NCBI GenBank assembly: GCA_904063045.1 | Contig: CAJFCJ010000014.1 | Location: forward strand, 2,167,643-2,231,642 | Reading direction: 5' to 3' | DNA from: Dimorphilus gyrociliatus | Taxonomy: Eukaryota > Annelida > Polychaeta > Dinophilidae | Length of the DNA: 64,000 bases | Shown: positions 37,468 to 49,349 of the stretch, piece by piece | Numbering within the stretch: the first letter of the stretch is position 1 | How the letters are laid out: every line of letters starts with the position of its first letter | The notes under the pieces: generated by a model | What the model was told of the DNA's origin: nothing | What the model saw: only the letters and a program-made list of their open reading frames with translations | Database searches by the model: none | Made by a program: the position numbers and the translations under genes

Positions 37468-39120
37468 TAGGCTAAAATTGATAATAGGTGATAAATGTTA
37501 GTAAAATAATTAAATATGTAAATGTAAATATCCTTATAAAAGCATATAATGTCTTTTATATATAGCTGTGTAAATAGACAGTTTTACTATTGTAGATATA
37601 CATATATACAGTATAAACAGTGCATATAGTATATATATTATATAAACTACAAGAAGAATTGACAATAAAGTAATGCGTTACATGGTTTTTTTTTAATAAT
37701 TTAGTTTATTTTCTTTATTTTAATTAATAAGAAAGGTCTATACTTACAAGTATTAAAAAAAAAACTGTATCCTTTCTTCTCCTTCTTCAATTCTCTTTTT
37801 TTTAAATATTTAAATATTGTTTTTATACTACCAGAGATAATATCTCAAATATTTCTAGCATAACTCCTTCGGATTTGTTCTTGCGCTTACATCCTACTTT
37901 CTTACTGAATCTAAACGGTTCAGTGTGCGAGGAAGTTCCTACCTAATATTGACCTAATACGCCATCTATGTCTTGTTTCTAGCATAAATTTGGAAAGAAA
38001 AGAAAAAGAGGGAGGAGGAGAAGAAGGTGACCAAGTAGAAGAATGGAAGAATGTGGAAAAGGGGGAATAAGTAAAAGACGAGAGAATGATATGAATATTT
38101 TTGATTATTATTAGTTAAGTGGGTATTGTTAATGAAATAATTTGTAAAATCATTTTTTATCTCTTGTGAATATTTCATTGAGAAAAGAAGATTAATTAAA
38201 ATATGTAAGGAATGTTATTTGATCTGGCTGAACATTTTGTCATGACATCATATTAATCATTTTTTCTTCGATATCTCTCTATATAGATACAAAATGTATA
38301 TAAGGTAGTTATTCAAATACGGTTTATATATATTGCCATTGTTATTGACTAATGGTAAATGGTTTAGGCTTTTAGTCCAACATTAATTTTCCCGAAACAG
38401 GACGTTTCAAAATGGTAAATTATAGAAGAAAATAGAGAAAATCTCTCTTAAAAGTTAGCAATTCAAATCGCTTATTTTGTTTTACATTTTTACTGTTATA
38501 GGATAAATGAATGTTGAATCTATTAACAAAAACCAATAGAAAAAAAATAACTGCTTTTTTTTATGTTTTTCTTTCTTTTTCTTTACTTTTTTCACGACAT
38601 TGTGTTAAATATTTTTTTGTGAATTTTTTTCGATTTTGCACTTTTGAAACATTGAAACAAAAAAAAAGAGAGGAAAAAAAAAAAGAAAAAAACGAATAAG
38701 AAAAAAGGTTTTTTCTTGTTTTTTCAATTATGTTTTTCTTTAAAACTTTTACAATTCTTTTTTAATCTTTTAGAAGAGAAATTTTTTTGTTTTTTAACTT
38801 TTGTTTTATGCTTTTTTTTTAATTTTCTTTTTTTGTATATTTATATATAAATAATGTATTTAATAATAATCTTTCACTTTTTCCTTATATATATCTTTGT
38901 TTATGTTTTATTATAGCTATTAAATTATTAATTATCTTTATAGAATACTAATTTTAAAAACTTTTCTTCATATCGTTTTTTTATTTTTTTTTTTTCTTCT
39001 TCATCTTGTAATTTATTTACTTTTTTGTTTATGTTGGTTGTTTATTTGTTGATTTTTGTGTTATATGTTAATTTTTTTTTTAGTTCTTTTTAGATTTATG
39101 TAGTTTTTTTTTTTTTTTTT
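37468..39120. other. Intergenic region ending in a T-rich block
   Basis: A CTCF-like core at 37959-37970 lies about 490 nt above the CD225 start. From about 38530 to 39120 the plus strand is extremely T-rich, closing with an 18 nt T run (39104-39121) that abuts the next gene's stop codon; on the gene's strand this is a poly(A)-like tract. The open frames here are low-complexity. Confidence 0.5.
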
Positions 39121-39402
39121 TCATTTTCGTCTCTTTCCAGATCTTACGGCTTTCAAACAATGCATGAATACGTGCTGGTCGCATCTACAACAGAAATTTA
39201 CATCTAAAAGCTGAGGCCAATAATTTCCACAGTTGACGCAAACGTCGACGATTTGTACGGGAATCGTGTCAGTTTCTGCCAGTTTCTTTTCGCATTTGTC
39301 GTAATCGCACAAATTTACCGAACATGATACTTTACTAGTTAGGCAGAGTAAGAGTATCGGCAGGATGGAGGAAGTTAACAATCTCCTTAAATTGATTTTC
39401 AT
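39121..39402 (-). CDS. Small secreted cysteine-rich peptide precursor, possible peptide hormone
   Basis: A single frame of 93 residues. The N terminus is a classic signal peptide (MKINLRRLLTSSILPILLLC...SKVSC), with likely cleavage before SVNLC. The mature part of about 66 residues has eight Cys: LC, KC, VC, NC, CC, RC and HC, with the clusters VCVNC and FCCRC, suggesting four disulfides. The end reads VRSGKRRK: Gly followed by a dibasic site is the usual signal for cleavage and C-terminal amidation. I do not recognise the family. Two cautions: the codons after LKA spell GTAAGA, a good splice donor, so the true C terminus might lie in another exon; and the stop is followed at once by an 18 nt A run, as in a retrocopy. 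The ATG is directly preceded by CAG, so a 5' leader intron is possible. Confidence 0.6.
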   Translation of the reverse strand: MKINLRRLLTSSILPILLLCLTSKVSCSVNLCDYDKCEKKLAETDTIPVQIVDVCVNCGNYWPQLLDVNFCCRCDQHVFMHCLKAVRSGKRRK

Positions 39403-39613
39403 CTGATTGAATAAAATATAATTAATAGCTTGATAAATATAAATTATCGATAGATGTTAATAAACAAATATGTCGAGTTGATAAAGTAATTAACGTTAAT
39501 TAATATGAAAGTAAGAATTACGTAAAAAAATTTCTCTAATAAATTTATCACTTTATTTAATAATCCAATTTTTTAAAACACTATTTCAACCAGAAAGAGA
39601 AGATAAGAATATT

Positions 39614-39616
<3 letters not shown>

Positions 39617-39644
<28 letters not shown>
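39617..39644. repeat. TA dinucleotide repeat
   Basis: About fourteen TA units upstream of the Cys-rich peptide gene. Confidence 0.9.
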
Positions 39645-39647
<3 letters not shown>

Positions 39648-42600
39648 ATTGATTTACATATTCTTACACGCATGATAGACACTTGTGATCTCATTTCCTG
39701 TCATGAGGAGAATAAATGTAGAATTTTTTTCTCTAATTAAAATTGTACAGATAAATTAATTGCTTAGAGTAGCTAAAATATAATTTACATATCTCTTCCT
39801 ACCACCCTCTCTCATTCCCTCCCTCCCCCCTCTCGCACTCTTTTTCTAAGTGTATTTAACACAAAAAAATAAAAATTAGATTATACAATAGTTCTATGCA
39901 GGAGATTTCAATACATACTTAAAGAATGGAGGCTATGGAGATTAAATTAAATACACTTTAAAAAAAAAACTAGTATAAAGAGCATTTTGAAACTAGATAA
40001 TATATTTATAGATATAAAAAAATATGTTTATAGGACTATAAATATTTCGGAAATGGAAATCAAACAAATAGAGCCAAAAAAAGGTTTAATTAAAGGATTT
40101 TGATCGTGTGAAGATTAAAATAAAAGAGCTATATAATGCATTAGTTGATTGTTATTAATACAACAAAATTATATAAAGGTACAATAATACGACTACTGAA
40201 AGAAATCATTCCCTTAAGGTAAAGAATTGCCGGAAAATAAATTTTAAACAGACGATGCTTAATGCTTATTAATAAATTTCCATTAGCTTAGAATATTAAA
40301 ACATGAAACATTTTTTTTCAAAAGAGGTTACAAAAGACTTTTTAACAAAAGGAGAAAATGAATAGAGTTCTTATATTACCTTCTAATAAGAGAAGATAAT
40401 TGCGATAACGATAAGAGTAGAATATATTAAAAATACAACCTCACACATTCTCCTGTGAGGATAATAAATATATTTATCTATTGTATTTTGTCTATTGACA
40501 AAATAATTGATGCTATTATTCAATTTTTGTATTAATGATAATTATAAAGTAGTTATAGTATAAAGGAAAATAATTAATTAACTTTGTTAACGTTTCAATA
40601 GGCTTTCTTTTAACATATTATTTTTCTTTTTTATCCTCTTTCTCCAAAAATTATAACAACACAGCAAAAAAACAGTCTATTGTGTATATTAGGTTACTTT
40701 TGAATTAATTATTCAAATCGAAAAGTTCATGTGAATTATCTCCCGTGTCTTTCTTTTATTCATTTTTTATTCTTTGAACTACCACTATCTTCTTTACATT
40801 ATTAATTTGTGTTTTATTTTGCAACTTCATTGGGTAATATATATCATATATAGAGTATAGTTTTTTTCAACTACTCCCCCATCTTCCTCCCACTCTCATC
40901 TCTGTCTATACGTATATAAATCGTTTATTCCTTTATTATATCTAATATTTAAAATCGGAATCAACTTATTCAGCAACACGCTATCCACTCAAATTAACCA
41001 TTAAGCACGATTTCATAGATAATTAGGGAAGAATTTTAGAGTTTATTTCAAGTTTCCGGTTTAAAAAAATTCATATTGCGTAAAAGAAACCTAGATAAAA
41101 ATTATTCCGTCTCTTCCATTTATAGGCTTCATAGAACATCTAAAGCATTGATGCTTGAGTATTGATTCGAGGGGAACAAATTTCTGTTTTTTATTCTTTT
41201 TTAAAATATATACAAATTTACAGTTTATTATTTATAAAGGCTTTGTAAAAATTCTTTTCTTTCGAAATAATATCTCTATATACAATGAGAAATATTTTTT
41301 ATATACAAAATCTATACATTATCCCCTTATTAATGGTTGATCGGGTATTAATCTTTTGATCGAGGTCTTAATTTACTTCCTTTAGTAACAATAATTCCCT
41401 TTTGCTAAATTCTCTTTCCGGATATACTTCTTTTATATGCTTAAAAGTAAAAGAAAATCATACAATTTACTATATGTACTGTTTATAGTTCACTATAATC
41501 CCTCGAGATGACTTTTTATGCTAATATAAGTACTTTTGTCAAAATGAAATGCCAAAACTCTCTCCTTTCTATATTCAAAGTAATAGCGGAAACTCTAAAT
41601 ATAAAGTTATAGTCTCTTTTCTAAGAACAAACTTTTGCTTCGTAATACTTTTAAAGTATTAGTAGTTACAATTGACGTAAGTCAAGAGGATATACAAGAG
41701 CAGAGTGGAGGCAGACAGACAGACAGGAAGACAGGCAGACAGAAAAAGAGAGAGGAAGCGAGGATAGAAAAATACAGACAGAGAATAATAACAGCTTTAT
41801 AATCTGTTAGCCTATCTATAGAATTCTCTTTCAAACCAAGTTACTCAACCAATTAAATAATAATTTTCTCTATAAGGGTAGTTAGACAATCAAAGTAAAA
41901 GAGATGAATCGCTTTCTCACGTTCTTTTAAAGCTCTTACGTTATGGCGCAATTCGAACTTAAATCACGTATTTTATACCTGATAGAAAAAAGTTACCTTT
42001 AGACTAAATATTACTATATTTAGTATAGTTGATATATATCTAATTGAAGTGAAACAATGAAGTAATTGCGAAAAAATATACAGACATCTTATATATACAA
42101 ATATAAATTATAATATATGATGTTATATACATATGAACAAATAAAAATTCTTGTAACATATTGAAGTAATAAATCTATTTTTTCTTTTTAAAAAAAAAAA
42201 GATAGAGATAAAAAGTAAAATTTTCCATAAATATTTCACTAATCGGTTTATTTTTCAAGAAAATAATCCGTTGTTTATTGCTTAAGGGTAAGAAAAAAGA
42301 TTGACTACGTGCTATATTTAAATCGTTATAAGTGGAATGTAATATATGTACGTGATTCAATTAGGTTAAAAAGTGGTCGTTTATCAGAAATATATTTGTC
42401 TAATCAGTACTAGTCTTGATTTTTATCTCTGTTGTATTTCCTTTCTTTTCTTTTGAAAAAGAAGCAATCTGTATCCATTTAATATAGTTGTAACGAAATA
42501 ATTTAATTTAGTCTTTATATATCTTATTTGTAAAATACAATAGAAATAGTTGATTCAAGGTCAATGAATAAGATTATATATATTATATATTATACATATA

Positions 42601-43077
42601 TATACAGCATTTCTTCTTTCTAAAATCGAAAGAGATTATTCTTCAGTTATAAAATGTGTCAGAGTGAAGACACAAATGAAATAATTAATACTTTTGTCTA
42701 TTAATAATTCAATATTAGTAGATATGAAAAAGATATTTATAAATATAATTATCGTAGTTTAAGTTCAAAATAATAAAAATAACAATTCAATTTATTATTC
42801 TTTTTAAAAGAAGAACAAAAGAATTAAAGGGAAAAACGGAAAGTGAATAAAAGGTGTTTAACAAACCTCCCACAACTTATTTATTATGTATATTATATTG
42901 AGAAATTGTTAATGTCTTTTTTATTACAGATATTCATTTTGGGTAAGAGGTTCACCCGCAATAATACTTTTATTACTCTATATAAATTCATACTAATAAT
43001 AATAGTAAAATATTTATGTTTTCCCCTTTAACAGCCATTTCATACATCCTTATTTTGAAACAAAACCCCCGCATATA

Positions 43078-43112
43078 CATATATATATATATATAAATAT
43101 ATATATATATAC
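43078..43112. repeat. TA-rich repeat
   Basis: TA repeat with a single interruption in the gene-free stretch. Confidence 0.85.
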
Positions 43113-44900
43113 TTTCACTTTATCTATAATTGATTGTATATACAGTATAAGCAATTTTTATACTAAAGATTGAAGAAAGGTATGTTGTGTTACAATTTGT
43201 CTCAACTAATGGAATTTAATAATTGCTTTTTATTAATCTTAAACTTTTTCCAACTCAATTAAAACTTTGTTGTTGTCTTAAGCTACTAATTATACGAGTC
43301 TTTCTTCTAAATCTCCTAAAAAGAATAGAAGAAGAAAAGTATAAAAATGGAATTTTCTTTGATTAGACAGGATTAAACCGGAAGTGATTATGTTAAAAAA
43401 GAAACTTCAAATGGGAATAAGCCACAGAGAGAGATTTACACATCTCACATACATTTTATACTTTTTTTTGATTTTCTTAGGTCTCCTATTTGAAGTAAAC
43501 ATTCTGAACAGACTGTAAGCTAAGACAAACCAGATATTTCCCTCTTTTTATTCTCCTTTTTTCATTGTTATGTATACATTTTTAATAAAGAAGAAAGAAC
43601 AAAAAAAAGAGTTGTAGAGGAGTATCTATTACTTAATTGTTAATAACGGCAAACATTATTAATTGATAGTAAAATCTCTTTACGTGATACGCATACCTTC
43701 TTTTAATATTCAATTCTAATTTATGAATAAGTTATTGTTCAATTTACTCATTTTGATTAAAGAAGAAATATTAATTAGAGTGGTGCTCTTAACTTGATAG
43801 AGTTAATTAAAAATAAGAATTTCGATCCGTAAATTCAAATGTGATAGTATTATACTTTATTGTTCAAGATTTATAGATGAAGAATGTTTTGTTATACCAT
43901 ATAATCAATTTTTTAACGGGTTTTTGTTTATTTCTTTTTTTTTTTAAAAAAACAAATATAACAATTAAATTCATTTTTCATCAATCTCTTTTATAGCCTC
44001 TAATCGTAAGAAAATTATTATTGTATTTAAATAAATATAAAAGTAAATTGTTTATATTTTCCGTCATTCTGTCATATTTTTTTTATAATTATAATAAAAA
44101 TACTCTAAATATATATATTTATATAAATAAGTACCATATCTTTCCGCCTTTTAGAGAAAATAAAGTCATAAATGTTTAAAAAATTGTCCTAAAAAGTGAA
44201 CAACTCTATAAATAACACTATGGATAAATTGGGAAAAGACAAAGTGAAAGATTCTATGAAAAAACTATATATTTATTTTAATATAGTAATATTTTTAAAA
44301 TGGAAGCTGCCAAATGCATTGATTTCTTGACCTTGAAGTGTAAGATACGTAGAAAGATATAAAATATTCAGCACATGCAAACGTATGTTCAGTATATACT
44401 AATACATATACATATATAAATATAAACTGTATACAGTATATAACAAGAAAAAATTAATTAACTTAACGTTAAATCTTAGTTTAACCTCCTCTTCTATTTC
44501 CTGTTGCCTACTTTTCAGGTAATGACCTTTTGAATTCTCTATTTCTCATTTGATTACATTTTCCTCTATCAAATAGACACTTTTAAGCAAATAGAACTTA
44601 AAGTGACTTACTCTTTTGTAAAATGAAAAAAAAAAGAGGAAAAAGTTAATTTTCTTTTCTTTAATTTAGATATAAAAAAGGAAGAAATTGAAAGATAAAA
44701 AGCAGGAAAGGGAAGAAATTTTCTTTTTCTAAGAAATAGAAAGAGGTTAACGTAAAAGTTAATCTTCAACAAGCTAATTTAAATTAAGAAAAGAATCAAA
44801 AAAACCTATCTTCTTCTACTTTTTATGTTCTTTATCTGCAAAGAACTGGAAGCTTACCATATAAACGAATTTTAAATCCTGATAGAGACAATCCAAAAAA

Positions 44901-44976
44901 AACGGCGTTCGACGCCTGATGGAGCGTCTGATTCGCTATGCGAAAGCTATACGTTTTTTGTAGGTAGCGCCACTAG
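44901..44976. other. GC-rich hairpin cluster in gene-free AT-rich DNA
   Basis: Within otherwise AT-rich DNA this 76 nt island holds two tight hairpins, GGCGTTCGACGCC at 44904-44916 (5 bp stem, 3 nt loop) and TTCGCTATGCGAA at 44932-44944 (5 bp stem, 3 nt loop). GACGC...GCGTC gives an alternative pairing between them. It ends in a CTCF-like core at 44965-44976. It could be a promoter, an insulator or a structured RNA; no known RNA family was recognised. Confidence 0.4.
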
Positions 44977-46254
44977 AATTTTGATAATAATTCTATATAT
45001 ATAATTTAAAACGCTTGCAGTATTTGCTGTAAAGCATAAATTTGAATATATTAGATAGAAGAGTGTAATAAAAGATTCTTCACCTATATGTAAGAGTACA
45101 TAAAGCAAATACAATATATTATATACACATATAATATACACCGTATAAAAATGTTAACGTTATATAGCTATATATATATATATATATATATACTAGAGAT
45201 ATATATATTCTCTTCTTTTAACTTTTATCTCTCTTTATGATATTCATAAGAAATGCTGAACAGAATAGAAGAAATGTGTAAAACGCAAGTTCCATTCATA
45301 GAGATAATTGGATTTTTATGAGTATTTATTTATATACTTTTTACTTAACAAGCTTTTATAATTATATAGAGGAAGGCATAGATTAGTTGGGAAGAAATTA
45401 TTATTTAAGTATCAAACCTGATCTTCATAAGAAAAGATGTGAAAAATATTTTCCGGTACTAATAGGTAAATGGCGTCTTTAACATAGAATAACAATTTTA
45501 CTGCGGGCAATTGTCGTTAGTGGATATAGCTATAGGCGATTAGTTACGAGTAATAAATTTCTTACTTTTTAAAGGCGTATTTAGTGAATACAATTCTCTA
45601 AGGCTAAAATAATTGTCTTAGCAAACAGTAGTTTCCTTTACTAAAAATATTAAACGTTTAACGTGTAACACACTCGTTTTATTATTTTGGGCTTTAAGGC
45701 TAAAAAATTACTTATTAGATAAAAAGAAAGAGGATTAAGATTATACATTCAAGAGAAAAATATGCTCAATTGGATATATATCACTATTAATGCTATTAAT
45801 TATTACTATTATTACTATAAAGTCTATAAAAAAGAGGCAAAAATAAGAAATCTATAGATTTATTGATATATAATTTCATCTGTTGGAAGATTGATGACAC
45901 TTTTCTACTCTTTTCTCTTTCACTATTTCTATGATTGTTGATTAGCGTTATTTCTTTTTTAATCTAACAAACGGTTTGTCAAAAAATCCTTAGTGAATAA
46001 ATAGCTAAATAGACAAATCGATACATTATTCCTGTTATTTAAATAAATCATGAAACACCAGTTACCACTTTGGGTAATGAGGCATTCCCTTCTGGAGTTG
46101 AACCTAATGAGGAAATGGTATACGAAATCAAATCGTTTGATATAAATATTCAAAGAATAATGTGTATTTTCAGTCGAATTTTTAACTGAAATTTGATCAG
46201 CTAAATAGTCTGTTTTAAATATTTAAAGTTTTTTATTCTTTCCTGTTTCTACAT

Positions 46255-46410
46255 CCTTCTATCTCTCATCTCTCTTTCTGACTCTCTCTCTCCCTCTATC
46301 TCTCTGACTCTCTCTATCTCCCACTCACTCCCTCTTTTTCACGTCTATCACTCTCACTCACTCTCTCTCTCTCTCCCTCCCTCTCTCTCTCTCTCTCTCT
46401 CTCTATCTCT
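46255..46410. repeat. Long CT-rich block
   Basis: About 155 nt of CT, CTAT and CACT units on the plus strand; the largest polypyrimidine tract in the window. Confidence 0.85.
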
Positions 46411-49129
46411 GACAATCGATCTTTGCAATTTCTAATTTTTCTTTTCATGTAAAATTATACATATGGAACATGCCCTCTAGAAACTTTTTAAATATTTGCT
46501 ATAAATATATACATATACAATACTTTAGCTTTTAGTGATGATAAAAGATTGCAAATTATAAAGAGTGTCTTACAATTTGTAGGGCACAGTTATGAAAATC
46601 TAAAAATAGCTGCAATCTTTTGAAGTTTTTTTTTACCTTTTATGTATTCAAGTTGAAATAAAAAGGTAAAAATAGGGACAATCTAACAAAAAGAAAAAAA
46701 ATACAACTTTTATAAAAAAAAAAGAACAATACAATACAAACATATTTTTTTTTAAAAGAAAAAGTTTAAGCTGTTTAATAAAAACAAAAACAAGAGAAAA
46801 TGAATGAAAAAGAGAGAAAAAAATGAAATATTTAGTTTTTTTTTTGTACTTTTACTATTAATTTATTTCTTTATATTTCTCTATATTTTTTTATATAAGA
46901 ATTTGATAAAAGAAATGTTTATCCCTCCCAGAAATATTTTTTAATAGAAATAAAAAAAAAACTTTCTTTTTCATTATTTTTTTTTATATAAAAAAAGTTA
47001 AAAAGCGTTACAGCTTGACTCTCTCTCTCTCTCTCTCTTTTTTTCTATTAATCTTACCTTTTTGAGTAGGCGAAAAAATCCATGATTAGTTTGCGTAAAT
47101 ATCTGAACTTAGTAAAGGTAATAGAGTCCCAAGGAAATATATTGACGTTTATCTTTAATTGAAATTTTATGTAAAGTACATATATATATATATATATATT
47201 TATAGAAATCTCATAAATTAACCTTTTCTATATTCTACCTAGTCTATAAACTTACTTTAAATAATTTATATAAATAAATAAAAAGCATTCATTTATAAAG
47301 ATTCTTGATTAGTTATTGCAATATCTTGGACAAGACAGTTGATGGAATTAACATACTTATAAACTATTCACAATGATCAATTAGCTCAATTTATATATCT
47401 GCTAATGTCTCTTTTCATACATTATTGTATTCTGTTAATCTCTAAATATGAAGTAGAAGGTTTGCTTTTATGGATGATTTTCTTTTTCACCAATTATTAT
47501 TGATATCTATAACTCATTAGAATAGATGGAAAGGAAAGGGTATATATAATTTTAAATAAAAATATAAAAATTCTCAGAGAGAAGATAGCACCTAGTTGTC
47601 AAGTTAATTTACAGAGTGATAGATTAGAACTTTTTCGTCTTCTTTCTAGATCAAACAACCATCGGATAACGGCTTTTTCGTAGCGATAAAGATTAAGAGA
47701 ACATGATGAAGAATTATATGATATACATGATAATTATCGGAAAATATTTGTTTAAAACATAAATTGATTAAATTCTACTTATTTTGATAGAAACTAATAC
47801 TTTTTGTTTTTATTAAAAAGTATTAAAAAACTGGAATAAATTTATATTTCAGTAACATTTTTAACAGGCAACATTACATCAAAATCATTTAGCTACAACA
47901 AACAGTGAAAGATAACCTCTAGGTTTTTGAAGTGAAGGTTTAAGCAAACAAATTTTTTCTAATAAAACTACCACTTATTTTCTCTTATAACAACAATATT
48001 ATCTGTCATTCCTTTCTAATTTTTTGTATAGACATAGAGGGAGAATAAACTAAAAGAGCGAGATGAAGAGAGAGATAGACAGCGAGGGAGGTGGTAGAAA
48101 GACACAGAAAGAGAAAGCAGTGAGCACAAAGGGAAAAACATTGGAGTGTAAATTGTATTTTCCCCTAAATAAGATTTTTATAATAGAATAAGGCAAGTTT
48201 GAAAAAAAAGCCAACTACAGCTGTCGTTTATAAAGCTATCAGTAAATAGAGGGAACATAGGTAATAGTACCATATGCATCTATCGTCCAAGAGATTTATT
48301 GTTATTTGATATCCTAAAAACATGACAATAAAACAAAGCGTAGCAGCTATCTATATTTCTCTATAATATAGGAAGAAAAGAAAAAATATATCTTTCTATT
48401 TCTATTCCTTTGCTGTCTCTCTCTCTCTCACTCTCCCGTGTATATACTGTATATGAATACTATCTCAAGATTTAAATGTGAATGAATCAAACTGGATTTT
48501 ATTCAAGTAGTAATCATCAGACAGTCGTAGAGTTCAATTTAAAATATATGCTTTATAAAATAGTACAACATAGAACTCTACAATAAATAAATAGAATAAA
48601 TATTGCTGTAGATTATAATAGTTAAATATAAATATAAACACATATATTTATATAGCAATGTTTTTTTCAGAGAGTGTTACCAATTCACCTCAAAAATATG
48701 AATACATTTATAAAAAGGTACGAAAATGATAGTGACATAAAGTATATTCAACATATACCTTAATATACATCACTAAATATTTGTAGTAATAATTATAACT
48801 TAGCCTTTAAGTCATTAATAGAGAAAAAATATAAAAAATTAAAACTTTTTCTTTTTCAAAGGTTACAAAATATTAATCTTTTATTCTCTATTGTTGTTTA
48901 TTGTTATTATTGTTGCCACTTTGCCTCTTTTTCATAATAGAATAAGAAAAAGATGCTAAATATAAACATTCTCTTTTTAGTATAGTTTTTTTCTTTCTTT
49001 ATATCATTTTAGTTTATTTACACGATTGTTATTTCTGTTTTTCTTTATTTTTGTTTTAAGGAAAGTTAAATGTAAAATTAGTAAGAATAGATTAACAGTG
49101 ATGGGGCTGCGTGTTTACGTGTGTATGTA

Positions 49130-49175
49130 GAAGAGAGATAGATAGACAGATAGACAGATATATAGACAGACTAGC
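49130..49175. repeat. GATA/GACA repeat
   Basis: Mixed GATA and GACA tetranucleotide units shortly downstream of the TRAF gene's 3' end. Confidence 0.8.
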
Positions 49176-49349
49176 TGATATACTGTATATAGGCATGTAT
49201 ATGTATATTGTATATCTAAAGAGAAAATAGAAAAAGAGAAAGAGAATCTGAAGAAAGAAAATAAATGTAAGACGAGAAGAGTTAATAGGTTAATTTAAAA
49301 TTTTGAATTTAATTGACCTTGTTCTGTGTTTTTTCATCTGTTTTTTATC

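Larger units (their letters stand above)
39403..49349. other. Ten-kilobase stretch without a recognised gene
   Basis: I find no exon chain on either strand; the open frames are short and compositionally biased. It holds TA repeats (39617-39644, 43078-43112, 45170-45191), a CAGA repeat (41701-41745), a long CT-rich block (46255-46410), a GATA/GACA repeat (49130-49175), a hairpin at 40439-40460, a GC-rich hairpin cluster at 44901-44976, and CTCF-like cores at 44965-44976 and 46471-46480. It may contain long 5' introns or regulatory DNA of the Cys-rich peptide gene, or unrecognised non-coding RNA genes. Confidence 0.5.

Noticed and set aside
38511-38699. Phe/Ser/Lys open frame on the plus strand
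   Set aside because: Produced by the T-rich block; no protein-like pattern.
44901-44960. tRNA or known small RNA gene at the hairpin cluster
   Set aside because: No cloverleaf, no A or B box pattern and no histone-type stem-loop.
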